From assembly GCA_014529385.2 (NCBI GenBank), contig CM043948.1, positions 82,545,260-82,609,259 on the forward strand: a stretch of 64,000 nucleotides of DNA, written 5' to 3'. The translations under genes and the position numbers were made by a program. Of this stretch, positions 11,401-21,474 are shown piece after piece; position 1 is the first letter of the stretch; every line of letters begins with the position of its first letter. This DNA comes from Adiantum capillus-veneris. Its lineage: Eukaryota > Streptophyta > Polypodiopsida > Polypodiales > Pteridaceae. The notes under the pieces are model-generated. The model was not told the origin of the DNA. It saw only the letters and a program-made list of their open reading frames with translations, and made no database searches.

Positions 11401-11829
11401 TGATCTTCAGGACGCTAGGGGAGGTAACTCTCCTGGTAATCTTCAGAGAAGCAATCACCTTGAGCTTGCAAAAAATCTTGTTGTTCCTTTTCAAGGTCGG
11501 ACATATTTGACCTTTGACTGTCATTCAACTCTTTCAAGAAGACCGAGTAAAGAAAAAGACTGGATTTCATTAATTTGGAAATGGCCGAAGCCGATACAAG
11601 TGGGACGAACTCGCCCTTCAATTTTACATCAAGTATAATCTCTTTACCCTTCTCATTCTTCAGGATAGCTTTTCTTGCCCTATAATTGACCACTACGCTC
11701 TTCTTGTGGAACCAAGGGATTCCTAACAGAACGTCACACCCTTTCAAAGGCATGATGAAGAAGTCCTCGTGCCCTAAATACCCTTGACAATGCAATTGTA
11801 GTTTGCCAATGACAGGTGTAATGGTAACA
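11401..11829 (-). pseudogene. element A1: C-terminal half of aspartic protease and linker
   Basis: The minus-strand frame reads LQLHCQGYLGHEDFFIMPLK then GCDVLLGIPWF, the flap and C-terminal strand of a gypsy protease, followed by a linker (VKLKGEFVPLVSASAISKLM). Its N-terminal half lies at 19283-19417: joining the two sides of element B2 restores a continuous protease frame (…PERDV / TITPVIGK…). Confidence 0.88.
11825..11829. repeat. target site duplication of B2 (left)
   Basis: TAACA directly before the B2 terminus; the same five bases follow the other end at 19283-19287. Confidence 0.9.
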
Positions 11830-12521
11830 TGTCACAAGACTGGCACCACGTGCCAATAGAAAGAACAGACTGAACAACTTTAAGCACTTCAAATAACAAC
11901 AGAACTGAAATAGAGAGAGATGACACGCGACACGGAGTGGTAGAATTCCACCCCAGAGAGTATTGGCCCCAAACCTTGGCGCCCCTTTCTGTATTTCTTT
12001 ATATTGCATCAACACAGTACAAGCCGGTACCCCAGACTCTGCACCTTCTCCAGGAAGCATGCCAGAGAATGAGCCCTAACCTCATATTTAAAGGCCCTTG
12101 GCCTAAAATGCAATTACAGTGAAAAGCCTTCAAACTCAAAAGCATTTGGTCCAAAAGCAAAACCAAAAAGCTGCGAGCGTAATTCACGGAAATCTGTACA
12201 GCCTGCCACGTCATTAGCCAACGCAAAACGTGGAAATCTGCCTGTTGCCCTTAGGGTTAGGGTTAGGGTTTTCAGAATTAGGGTTTGCAGGTTTTAGGGT
12301 TAGGGTTTCCAAAATTAGGGCAGGTTTTAGGGTTAGGGTTTCCAGTATTAGGGTTTCAACAGTTAGGATTTTTGGTAGAAATTAGGGTTAGGGTTTTTGC
12401 TCTCGGGCAACCACGTCATCACTTTGTGACACTTCTTCTGTTACTTGTTCTTCTTAGGGTTTAGGCCCCTCGGCCGGTAGCTCCGTTCTTCAATAGGTCG
12501 ACACGTCAGCAGGTTGTTACA
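11830..12521 (-). mobile_element. B2 3' LTR
   Basis: 692 bases, TGTCACAAGACTGG..GGTTGTTACA on the + strand. Matches 18639-19282 throughout; the length difference is mostly in the telomere-like block. Confidence 0.92.
12250..12395. repeat. telomere-like TTAGGG repeats in B2 3' LTR
   Basis: Irregular array of TTAGGG and TTTAGGG-like units separated by short CAG or CCAAAA spacers. The sister LTR has a shorter version at 19059-19160; B1 LTRs lack it. Confidence 0.92.
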
Positions 12522-12559
12522 TCTCCCCTTCTTGAAAGAGAGTAATCGTCCTCGATTAC
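12522..12559 (-). promoter_or_regulatory. B2 polypurine tract and preceding hairpin
   Basis: On the minus strand AAGAAGGGGAGA (complement of 12522-12533) abuts the 3' LTR. Upstream of it GTAATCG-AGGA-CGATTAC (12542-12559) forms a perfect 7-bp stem with loop AGGA. Confidence 0.85.
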
Positions 12560-12620
12560 AGCATATCTGCAAAACAACTCAAGTCAGCTCAAAAATTTTC
12601 GAGGGACATTCCGAGGGACA

Positions 12621-12625
12621 ATCAG
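12621..12625. repeat. target site duplication of C2 (left)
   Basis: ATCAG, repeated at 17216-17220. Removing C2 and one copy restores GGGACAATCAGTTTGC, which B1 carries uninterrupted near 21570-21590 in the opposite orientation. Confidence 0.95.
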
Positions 12626-13906
12626 TGTTAGGTGTAGTGGAATGATTGTTTGAGCTTCGCTCAAGATGAGTGCTCCAAACTGTGCTCAAGGTTCCTTTTA
12701 GTTCTTATGGAAGGGAGAGCCTTCCGTTCTTAATGGGAAGTGCTATGATCACAAACAAAGTGAATGGACACTGTGCGTGCAAGTGTATGAGACTGAGAGA
12801 TAGAGAGAGAAGAGAGATACGACACCAGAGACGTTGTAAAACCCTCCTCTGAAGGCCCCACTGTCGTTGGCGAGAGTGGTCTACTTATTGATTGTACAAG
12901 TGGTACAATGCGGATGCAATGGACTGATGCAACTTGGGACTATGCCGACGACGACGACGGGGATGGCGACGACGACTTTAGGGCTGAAATCTGCGGTCTT
13001 TTTACTGCTGTCCAAAAAAGCTATGGGCTGAAATCTGCTAATCTTCTATCTGCTGAATTTTGACTCTATGTCGGTGAGGATGTCGATGAAGACGATGCGA
13101 CGACGACGCGCTGAAAACGCAGATGCTGAAATCTGTATTTTCCGGGCTGAAACTGTAAACCTTGCGGAAACTGACCGTGCGGCGAGGAACTATTGCAGGA
13201 AGGTGAGATCTGCGAGGTTCGGGACTTGATCTGCGATGTCTGACTGCTGAAAACTGAAAACGCTGATCCTAGGGCTGATTTTGTCGCGATTGATCTGCAA
13301 AACGCTGAGGTTGCTGGCAAATGCAAAAACGCTAGGGCTGAAAATGGAGTTTCTATCGCCGGGATTCTGCAGATAGAAAAACGCTAGGCTGATCTGCTGT
13401 GGTCTTGTCGCCGTGGCTCTGCAAATGCGAAACGCTTGCTGATCTGCGGTGTCTTGTCCAAAAACGCTAGCCAAGATGCTGTGGAGCAAAAACGCTAGAA
13501 GCCTTTGGGGTCCTGCTGAGAAGGTGCCTATTGAGCGGTGCTCCTGCTGCCTCTTCTGCCAGAAAGTGCTAACTTGGGTTTGCTTATATATTAACTTAGC
13601 AAAATTGCCCTACCCACTTTTGTTGGAAAGTCACTTAAATTAATAAGTGAAAAATGCCAAAAATAGGTAAAATAGGCTAAATGCCCTGGAAAATTCCCCT
13701 GATTGATTCTGATGGGAATGCTTATGATCATGATGTGTGCAACCAGAGGATATGCATCTATACTAAGTGATTGGGCATGCACGGTCTACGAATAGACTCA
13801 CAAAAAGTGCCAGATCACTTCTAAATCTAGATTGACTGGACTGACTGAACCCTGATCATGCTGTAGCTTGTCCACGGATACATAGGGTTGGATGTGTCAT
13901 GTGACA
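12626..13906 (-). mobile_element. C2 3' LTR
   Basis: 1281 bases from TGTTAGGTGTAG to CATGTGACA (+ strand), followed on the right by the complement of a purine tract (13907-13919). Matches 16019-17215. Confidence 0.92.
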
Positions 13907-14554
13907 TCCTCTCCTTTTCAAAGTGAGGTACTGGTACCGAACTGTATGGCGTCGAGGGAGATCGCCAATAGCATCCGGAATCTTGGAAGGGACTCTTCGT
14001 CGGCCCACGCTGATGTGTGGGTCGTGTGGTACTTGAACTTCATAAAGGTCTGCAACGCTTGCTTCTTTGGGCCGCGCCGAAAGCGACAAAATCTTTTGAA
14101 TCTCCTTCCTTGCTTGAACTTCGTCTAGAGTCGTGCTTCTTTCATCTTCAAGAATCTCCATGGCTGAAAATTCGTGAAACCACTTCCAACACAAAAACAT
14201 GAACATACCCATTACATGTAAAGTGAGAGGAAAAAATCTTGTCTTCGCTAAGGACCGTGTATGCAATGTAGATGAACATAGAGACGGAGTGACAACCCGT
14301 TCATCAAACACATGCAAACAATGAGATTGAATCTTTAGCTTATGACCTATAGCAATCAACTGTGGCAATTCACAACGGAAATGCCCATGCTTGGTGCTCA
14401 TACTTTCATGTGCTCTGTCTACAACGGTGTCATGCCAAGGAAGAGACATGGAATGTGACTTCCTGACATACATACTTTTCAGCTTTTCATGAAAAATCCG
14501 CATACATTCGTGCTCATCCATGAGAGAAATGTGCTAACATACAATATGTCATGC
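13907..14554 (-). pseudogene. C2: integrase/chromodomain remnant
   Basis: The minus-strand frame contains ILDEDERSTTLDEV-like and QKILSLSARPKEASVADLYE-like segments that align with the C1 remnant: an integrase core relic (DERVVTPSLCSSTLHT), the same internal jump, and the C-terminal chromodomain region in shifted frames (LPRRHTVRYQYLTLK overlaps the LGTSTSL codons of intact copies). It is non-functional. The palindrome GGTACTGGTACC at 13927-13938 lies in the last codons of the old frame. Confidence 0.65.
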
Positions 14555-15148
14555 CTAGGAAAAAAGGATCACATAACGATGCTGACTAAAATACAGGAAA
14601 CGATCACGAATGAAACATTCGAACAATGCGTGCGTATCAATTATGCGAACACAGAATACTTTCTGTGAGGGTTCTTTGGACCTAGGCTCGAGAGCCAAGA
14701 TCGGTTCTTCGGGATATATCGAATCTTCTTGTGGGGGATCTGTGGACCTTGACTCGAAAGCCAAGATCGATTCTTCTTGATTGATTGAATCTGTAACGAG
14801 GTTAGCTTCGCTAGAAAAACCATCCACTAACACATCATCCTTGTGAACAATCACGTCATCTTCATGCAACTCATCATGCTTGTGAGAAATCACATCTTGA
14901 TCATGCAAATCATCATGCTTGTGAGAAATCACATCTTGATCATGCAAATCATTGTCATTCAAATCATCATGCTTATCATCATCGTTCGATTCATCATCAT
15001 GCTTATCTTTGTCATCCAAATCATCATGCTTGTCATTCAAATCATCATGCTTATCATCATGCAAATCATTGTGCTTATCATTGTCAATCAAAACATCATG
15101 CAAGTCATTGTCAATCAAAGCATCATCATGCTTCACACAATCATGCAA
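14555..15148 (-). pseudogene. C2: His/Asp-repeat reading frame fused to integrase start
   Basis: A 197-codon open frame. About 110 residues are a tandem repeat built on Lys-His-Asp-Asp-Leu with variants (HDDLNDKHDDLDDKDKHDD and HDQDVISHK units); then come two copies of ILALE/FESRS(K/T)(E/D)P(S/P)Q and an integrase zinc-region start (RDRFLYFSQHRYV). The repeat arose from expansion of AATCATCATGCTT-like units on the + strand. It is out of frame with, and separated by a stop from, the gag coiled coil to its right. I do not recognise the repeat as part of any known retroelement protein. It is most likely a microsatellite that stayed open; metal binding is conceivable from the His/Asp pattern but is only inference. 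Confidence 0.6.
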
Positions 15149-15573
15149 ATCCTGTGTGTCATGCTTTGGAGAAGAAGAGATTTAGAGAGTCTCCTTTTCC
15201 CGAATCTCTTGCATTTGTGCCTGAGCTTGAGAAAAGAGTCGCAAGAACTCTTCCCTTCTTGCTTTGTTCTCGCGATCAAATTCTGCTTGTCTTGCTTTGT
15301 TCTCTGCTTGTCTTTCTGCGCGCTCACGATCCAATTTGGCTTGTCGTTCTTTGGCTTCCAAGCGTGCTTGCTCGTGCTCATGCGCATGGCTGCCATTCTT
15401 GCGGCATTTCTTGCTTCGCGCTGTAAATTCTGTTCCATAAACAACAGCTCCAACTCCTCCATTGGAGTTAGTGCAATAGTTGTCGTAGATGGGGAAGGGT
15501 CAGAAAAACCTCCTGGCGGGGAAAATTCTTCTTCGCCTCTCTCATGCTCATCACCTCCAAGCTAAGTATCCAT
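15149..15573 (-). pseudogene. C2: gag N-terminus with coiled coil
   Basis: The start ATG at 15573 is followed by Asp-Thr and then a TAG where C3 has Leu (MDTLREGDESG there), so translation is dead at codon 4. Downstream, MEELELLFMEQNLQREARNA and, after a one-base shift, a Glu/Arg/Gln-rich coiled coil (EHEQARLEAKERQAKLDRER, then ENKARREEFLRLFSQAQAQ) correspond to the gag N-terminal part of family C. Capsid and zinc knuckle are missing. Confidence 0.75.
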
Positions 15574-16018
15574 TCCGCTTCGAGTGATGACCATTTTGAA
15601 GTCGTGGGTTCTTGGGTTCTTGTGGTCTTGGGTTCTTAAGTTCACGAGGAACTTGGGTTCTTGCGGGTCTTGAGTTCTTGAGGTTCTTGAGGTTTTCTTT
15701 CGCTTGCAAACCGCGTTTGAGAAGGATCTTCTCTTCACCCGAGTTCTACTCCTTTCCGCGGGCACACCTTGGCGGCCTTGCGCTCTTACCAAGGTTGCTT
15801 TTTCCCACCTCACGTCGATTGGCCGGCCGCTAAGTGCATGGTCTGCTCTTAATGAGTGAAAAGAGACACAAGGGGAGGCTGGACAAGCCCTTCTTTCTTG
15901 GGATTCCTGTCACTCTTCAACAAAACACGATTAGGAATCGACACGCCCAAGCGAACTTGGGTTCGTGCAACCTCAACAAGCAAAAAAAATTTTGTGGTTC
16001 TTTCCTTGAGTGATACAG
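15574..16018 (-). other. C2 5' untranslated leader
   Basis: Lies between the gag start and the 5' LTR and matches the C3 leader (60180-60567), including the GACAAGCCCTTCTTTCTTGG stretch. The primer binding site is deleted at the LTR edge. Confidence 0.7.
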
Positions 16019-17215
16019 ATGCTCAAGGTTCCTTTTAGTTCTTATGGAAGAGAGAGCCTTCCGTTCTTAATGGGAAGTGCTATGATCACAAACAAAGTGA
16101 ATGGACACTGTGCGTGCAATTGTATGAGACTGAGAGATAGAGAGAGAAGAGAGTTATGACACCAGAGACGTTGTAAAACCCTCCTCCGAAGGCCCCACTC
16201 TCGTCGGCGAGAGTGGTCTACTTATTGATTGCACAAGTGGTACAATGCGGATGCAATGGACTGACGCAACTTGGGACTATGCCGATGACGATGACGGGGA
16301 TGGCGACGACGACTTTAGGGCTGAAATCTGCGGTCTTTCTACTGCTGTCCAAAAACGCTATGGGCTGAAATCTGCTAATCTTCTATCTGCTGAATTCTGA
16401 CTCTATGTCGGTGACTATGTCGATGACGACGATGCTGAAATTTGCGTTTTCCGGGCTGAAGCTGTAAACCTTGTGGAAACTGATCGTGCGGCGAGGAACT
16501 GCGGCAGGAAGGTGAGATTTACGAGGTTCTGGACTTGATCTGCGATGTCTGACTGCTGAAAACTGAAAATGCTGATCCTAGGGCTGATTTCGTCGCGATA
16601 GATCTGCAAAACGCTGAGGTTGCTGGCAAATGCAAAAACGCTAGGGCTGAAAATGGAGTTTCTGTTGCCGGGATTCTGCAGATAGAAAAACGCTAGGCTG
16701 ATCTGCTGTGGTCTTGTCGCCGTGGCTTTGCAAATGCAAAACGCTGGCTGATCTGCGGTGTCTTGTCCAAAAACGCTAGCCAAGATGCTGTGGAGCAAAG
16801 ACGCTAGAAGCCTTTGGGGTCTTGTTGAGAAGGTGCCTGTTGAGCGGTGCTCCTGCTGTCTCTTCTGCCAGAAAGTGCTAACTTGGGTTTGCTTATATAT
16901 TAACTTAACAAAATTGCCCTACCTACTTTTGTTGGAAAGTCACTTAAATTAATAAGTGGAAAATGCCAAAAATAGGTAAAATAGGCTAAATGCCCTGGAA
17001 AATTCCCCTGATTGATTCTGATGGGAATGCTTATGATCATGATGTGTGCAACCAGAGGATATGCATCTATACTAAGTGATTGGGCATGCACGTTCTACGA
17101 ATAGACTCACAAAAAGTGCCAGATCACTTCTAAATCTAGACTGACTGGACTGACTGAACCCTGATCATGCTGTAGCTTGTCCACGGACACATAGGGTTGG
17201 ATGTGTCACGTGACA
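16019..17215 (-). mobile_element. C2 5' LTR (head-truncated)
   Basis: Near-identical to 12626-13906 but lacking its first 60 or so bases (the right end on the minus strand is complete, CACGTGACA at 17215). Confidence 0.9.
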
Positions 17216-17220
17216 ATCAG
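17216..17220. repeat. target site duplication of C2 (right)
   Basis: ATCAG, matching 12621-12625. Confidence 0.95.
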
Positions 17221-17235
17221 TTTGCTCTTTTTATT

Positions 17236-17356
17236 AAGGAGTTAGCTTCTCCTTTCTGCTCTTTTGATCAAGGAGTTAGCTTCTCCTATCGGCTGTTTTG
17301 ATCAAGGAGTTAGCTTCTCCTTTCTGCTCTTTTGATCAAGGAGTTAGCTTCTCCTT
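17236..17356 (-). repeat. B2 AG-rich hairpin array, four units
   Basis: Four tandem units of about 34 bases, each with AAGGAG-TTAGCTT-CTCCTT (perfect 6-bp stem) separated by CTGCTCTTTTGATC-like spacers. B1 has three matching units at 21475-21561 with loop AAGCCAA. Confidence 0.92.
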
Positions 17357-17570
17357 TCGTCCAGATCGGAACTCTTGATATTCCGGCGTATAAAATTAGC
17401 CATCACACCCAGACCGTACTGATCTTCCACGGGTGTCTTGGTGCACTAAAATTACATACACAGGCAATCTCATCCAATTAGGAATATTCAGTAGTTGGCA
17501 CATCACAATGCAACACAAATGCTTACATATGCATGTTACAAGACATAGAAACATAAAGCTGCCGATGAAC

Positions 17571-17797
17571 ACTCCTCCCGCATAACCTAACAAGGTCCGG
17601 GCCGGGAGATATTCAACGACTCCCTCATCACTCCTCCCGCATAACCTAAAAAGGTCCGGGCCGGGAGAGATAGAGACCTTTTACAACCAAACGTCCCCCA
17701 GACCGCAGCCTGCGTCGTTTGGAGGTGCTGAGAGTAAGCACTGCTTAGACTTCTTAATACTCCTCCCGCATAACCATCCAGGTCTGGGCCGGGAGTC
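17571..17797 (-). repeat. B2 GC-rich hairpin repeats, three units
   Basis: Three units (about 17571-17608, 17629-17668 and 17757-17797). On the minus strand each reads CTCCCGGCCCGGACC, a short AT-rich stretch and GGTTATGCGGGAGGAGT, so CTCCCG pairs with CGGGAG. Two copies of a second motif (complement of CAACCAAACG, CCCCAGAC and CCTGCGTCGTT) lie between and after them. Confidence 0.88.
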
Positions 17798-17859
17798 ACA
17801 ACAACAATTACTTTACAAGCATACAACCAAACGCTCCCCAGACATCGGCCTGCGTCGTT

Positions 17860-18622
17860 CCGAGGTTCAAACAATACCAAAACAGTATTTCTCACTTCTC
17901 CACCCTGGAGTAAAATCACCAATCATTGAAACCAATATCAAACCAGAGTCAAACAATTCAAATTAGCACCCAAATAGGTTCAAAACAGATACCATCTATT
18001 TCAAACAAATTCCAAACAGGATCACCAAACAAGATCAAACAGAACTCAAACTTAAAAAGAAATCTTGACATCAGTCGAGCTCGAAAAGTCGACTGACTTT
18101 CCATCTTGAAACTTGCACCAAAAATTAGGGTTAGGTTCCTTCCATGAGGTCGTAGTCGAGCATAGCATGGTCCATCAGCTCTTGGACAGGCAGTGTTTCT
18201 TTGGCGGTGATGGTAGTCCCAAGAGATAGCAATCACACTGAACCTCCAAGGTCATCTGCTCGTGAAGAGACATCTATTGAGAGATGTCAAGAAATTTCAA
18301 GTTATAATCTGCTAGGGTTTCCATGGCAAGCATTTCAGGATACCCTACTCTGCTAGAATTTGCACTCCGAAGGAAGATGTCAGAATACCATATAACTCAT
18401 TTTTTTTTTTTTTCTTGAAAGCTTGCCAAGTACTTGGAGTATGCTGCTTGGTAGCTGTAGACATCAACATCTGCATGGCACTGCTTCTGAGAAAAACAGT
18501 GACTTGAAACAAATCTGGATCCTTCTCTTGCAAGTGATCTTAATTGGCTTATGCGCTGTAAGACATGAGCGGTGAAGACGGGAGCGCGCCCGATGCGCGA
18601 TGAAGTAAGGGTGGGAGTGGGT
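17860..18622 (-). other. B2 internal region, non-coding
   Basis: Homologous along its length to 20108-20950 in B1. A frame with YSYQAA.SK.LASFQE can be traced in both copies, but a poly-T/poly-A tract (about 18405-18417) breaks it here and substitutions look neutral. The PBS-proximal 80 bases match the leader of family A elements (CACTCCCACCCTT, GCGCAT, GTCTTACA). Confidence 0.7.
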
Positions 18623-18637
18623 GATACTCTGATACCA
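18623..18637 (-). promoter_or_regulatory. B2 primer binding site
   Basis: On the minus strand TGGTATCAGAGTATC, one base after the 5' LTR; this is the tRNA-Met type primer site common in plant LTR elements. Confidence 0.9.
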
Positions 18638-18638
18638 C

Positions 18639-19282
18639 TGTCACAAGACTGGCACCACGTGCCAATAGAAAGAACAGATTGAACAACTTTAAGCACTTCA
18701 AATAACAACTGAACTGAAATAGAGAGAGATGACATGCGACACGGAGTGGTAGAATTCCACCCCAGAGAGTATTGGCCCCTAACCTTGGCGCCCCTTTCGG
18801 TATTTCTTTATATTGCATCAACACAGTACAAGCCGGTACTCCAGACTCTACACCTTCTCCAGGAAGCATGCCAGAGAATGAGCCCTAACCTCATATTTAA
18901 AGGCCCTTGGCCTAAAAAGCAATTACAGTGAAAAGCCTTCAAACTCAAAAGCATCTGGTCCAAAAGCAAAGCCAAAAAGCTGCCAGCGTAAATCACGGAA
19001 ATCCGTACAGCCTTTGACGTCATCAGCCAATGCAAAAGGCAAAAATCTACTTGCTGTCCTTAGGGTTAGGGTTAGGATTTCTGCAGTTTTAGGGTTAGGA
19101 TTTCCAAAATTAGGGTTTCAGCAGTTAGGGTTTTGGCATAAATTAGGGTTAGGGTTTTTGCTCTCGAGCAACCACGTCATCACTTTGTGACACTTCTTCT
19201 GTTACTTATTCTTCTTAGGGTTTAGGCCCCTCAGTCGGTAGCTCCGTTCTTCAGTAGGTCAACACGTAAGCAGTTTGTTACA
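18639..19282 (-). mobile_element. B2 5' LTR
   Basis: 644 bases, TGTCACAAGACTGG..GTTTGTTACA on the + strand. It carries the complement of GAAATACCGAAAGGGGCGCC at about 18787-18810. Confidence 0.92.
19059..19160. repeat. telomere-like TTAGGG repeats in B2 5' LTR
   Basis: Shorter version of the block at 12250-12395, same order of spacers. Confidence 0.92.
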
Positions 19283-19417
19283 TAACATCTCGTTCGGGTG
19301 CCGCTAGAATTGCTTCTGCCGGTGGTCCCATTTCCTCTGGCGTAATTCAAAGTTGAGCCGCCAATTCGGTTGAGATAAAGTTAGCCTTGGCTCCTCCATC
19401 GAAGGAAATAAGGGCTT
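19283..19417 (-). pseudogene. element A1: N-terminal half of aspartic protease
   Basis: Minus-strand reading LISFDGGAKANFISTELAAQ then a stop, ITPEEMGPPAEAILAAPERDV. The active-site triplet is Asp-Gly-Gly where aspartic proteases normally have Asp-Thr/Ser-Gly. It lies between B2 and B1 and joins 11829 on one side and 22371 on the other to rebuild a continuous gag-protease region. TAACA (19283-19287) is the right-hand B2 duplication; GGCTT (19413-19417) is the left-hand B1 duplication. Confidence 0.88.
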
Positions 19418-20091
19418 TGTCACAAATTGTTGACGTGTCAAGCCTTGAAGAATGGAGCCAACTTGCAGATCACGGCCAAAGGGCCTAAACCCTAAGAAGA
19501 ACAAGTAACAGAAGAAGAAGTACTACCAACTTATGGGGGCCCCATTCGATGGGGCCCAAGTGATATAAAGGATTAAAATAAAGCAAGACCCACGCAAAGA
19601 AAGACTTGCACCAAAAACTGATGATGTGGCAGTTGTACGGACAACCTGGATTTTGCGTTGACAATGTTGACGTGGCAGATTTCCGCAAAACGCGTTGACA
19701 GTGCTAACTTGGCAGTTGTACGGAATTCCGTGATTTAGGCTGGCAGCTTTTTGGGCATTGCTTTTGGATCAGATGCTTTTGAGTCTGAAGGCTTTTCATG
19801 TAAAACTGCTTTTGGGGCCTAGGGCCTTTAAATATGAGGCTATGGGCTCATTCTCTGGCATGCTTCCTGAGAAGGTGCAGAGTCTGGAGTACTGGCGTGT
19901 ACTTAGTTGATGTAAGATAAAGAAATACGGAAAGGGGTGCCAAGGTTGGGGGCCAATACTCTTGGGGGTGGAATTCCGCCACTCCGTGTCGCGTGTGCTC
20001 TTTCTCTCTTTCAATTTCAGTTGTTATTGAAGTGCTAAAAGTCTGTTTAGTTTGTTCTTTTCTATTGGCACTTGGTGCCTGTCTTGTGACA
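19418..20091 (+). mobile_element. B1 5' LTR
   Basis: 674 bases, TGTCACAAATTGTTGACG..GCCTGTCTTGTGACA. TGACGTGGCA occurs in U3 (19668-19677); the shared LTR motif lies near 19920-19941, about 60 bases after an ATAAAG-type signal. Confidence 0.92.
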
Positions 20092-20092
20092 G

Positions 20093-20107
20093 TGGTATCA
20101 GAGTATC
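20093..20107 (+). promoter_or_regulatory. B1 primer binding site
   Basis: TGGTATCAGAGTATC, one base after the LTR; tRNA-Met type. Confidence 0.92.
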
Positions 20108-20960
20108 AGGCGTGTGCTTTTCTGAAAGCATACCGGTCCTACCAAAGAGCAGACAGAGCAAACCGGCGCTTCCAAAAGTCTACTGGAATTTGATTTGAAG
20201 TATCTTCGGGCCCCGACCCTGGACTTGTTAGTCACTCCCACCCTTCATACATCGCGCATTGGGCGCGCTCCCATCTTCACCGCTCATGTCTTACATGGCG
20301 TAAGCCATACAGATCGCTTGCAAGAGAAGGATCCAAGATTTGTTTCGCGCTACTATGCAGTGATGGATGTCTATAGCTACCAAGCCGCACACTCCAAGGA
20401 CTTGGCAAGCTTTCAAGAATTTTTTTTTGCCCGAAGTTATATGGTTTCTGACATCTTCCTTCAGAGTGCAACTTCTAGCAGAGGGGAGTATCTTGAAATG
20501 CTTGCCATGGAAACCCTAGCAGATTATAACTTGAAATTTCTCGACATCTCTTAGTAAAGTCTCTTCACGAGCAGATGACCTTGGAGGTCCAGTGCGATTG
20601 CTATCTTGGGACTACCATCGTCGCCAGAGGGACAGTGTCTGTCCAAGAGCTGATGGACCATGCTGTGGCTGTCTACGACCTTATGGAACCTAACCCTAAT
20701 TTTTGATGCAGGTTTCAGGATGGAAAGTCAGTCGACTTTTCAAGCTCGATTGATGTCGAGATTGCTTTTTAAGTTTGAGTTCTGTTTGAACTTGTTTGGT
20801 GATCTTGTTTGAAATTTGTTTGAAATGGATGGTATCTGTTTTGAACCTGTCTTGGTGCCGATTTGAATTGTCTGAGTCCGGTTTTAATATTGGTTTCAAT
20901 GTTTGGTGACTTTTACTCCCGGCTAGAGTAGAGAGAAACAATGTTTGAGAATGCTTGTTC
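20108..20960 (+). other. B1 leader and internal non-coding region
   Basis: The first 190 bases match the leader of family A elements at 23970-24060 and 37610-37690. A 119-codon frame (20195-20554) covers a segment also present, but broken, in B2. I see no motif in it. Confidence 0.7.
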
Positions 20961-20963
20961 ATA

Positions 20964-21260
20964 CTCATGGCCCGGACCCTTGTGGTTATCTGCGGGGGGA
21001 GTATTGAATGATTGAAAAGTGTTGTTTTACTCATGGCCTGGACCCTTGTTGTTATTTACGAGGGGAGTATTAAGCAGTCTGAGTAATGGTTACTCTCAGC
21101 ACCTCCAAACGACGCAGGCTGTGGTCTGGGGGACGTTTGGTTGTAAAAGGCATCTATATCTCATGGCCCGGACCTTTTTAGGTTATTTGTGGGAGGAGTG
21201 ATGAGGGATACGTTGAACAGCTCATGGCCCAGACCTGGATGGTTATTTGCGGGGGGAGTG
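20964..21260 (+). repeat. B1 GC-rich hairpin repeats, four units
   Basis: Four units (about 20964-21005, 21030-21070, 21160-21200 and 21221-21260), each CTCATGGCCCGGACC, a short spacer and GGTTATTTGCGGGGGGAGT. Corresponds to the three units in B2. Here the outer stem is weakened by CCCG to CATG changes. Confidence 0.88.
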
Positions 21261-21474
21261 TTCATCGGCGGCTTTATGTTTCTATGTCTTGTAATATGCA
21301 TATGTGAGCCTTTGTGTTGCATTGTGATGTGCCAACTACTGAATATCCCTAATTGGATGAGATTGCCTGGGTATGTAATTTTAGTGCATCAAGACACCCG
21401 TGGAAGATTAGTGCGGTCTGGGTGTGATGGCTAATTTTACTATGTTGGAATATCAAGAGTTTCGATCTGGACGA

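Larger units (their letters stand above)
12626..17215 (-). mobile_element. element C2: internally deleted family C retrotransposon
   Basis: Minus-strand insertion inside B2, flanked by ATCAG. LTRs at 12626-13906 and about 16019-17215 enclose 2.1 kb holding the gag coiled-coil start, a His/Asp repeat frame and a fused integrase remnant; protease, reverse transcriptase and RNase H are absent. The 5' LTR lacks its first 60 or so bases and the primer site. In a 175-base sample from about 12841 the two LTRs differ at about 8 positions, 7 of them C/T-type transitions, so the insertion is moderately old. Confidence 0.92.
11830..19282 (-). mobile_element. element B2: non-coding LTR retrotransposon, family B, carrying nested C2
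   Basis: A complete minus-strand insertion: 5' LTR 18639-19282, primer site 18623-18637, internal DNA, purine tract 12522-12533 and 3' LTR 11830-12521, flanked by TAACA. Without the nested C2 element it is about 2.86 kb. The internal part (about 1.5 kb) holds no gag, protease, reverse transcriptase or integrase motif. It does hold two sets of GC- or AG-rich hairpin repeats that also occur in B1. It interrupts the protease of A1. Shared termini, primer site and leader with family A suggest it is moved by A-type proteins (inference). Confidence 0.92.

Noticed and set aside
14843-15565. Ile/Met-rich 240-codon plus-strand frame and Ser/Cys-rich 77-codon frame as repeat proteins
   Set aside because: Both are antisense or off-frame readings of the His/Asp repeat and gag coiled coil of C2.
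17396-21434. Matching hydrophobic open frames in B1 (21189-21434, +) and B2 (17396-17593, -), same stop codon, as a conserved small membrane protein
   Set aside because: Of about 11 nucleotide differences in the shared part, about 7 change the amino acid and about 4 do not, as expected without selection. Start codons also differ. The similarity reflects recent shared DNA ancestry.
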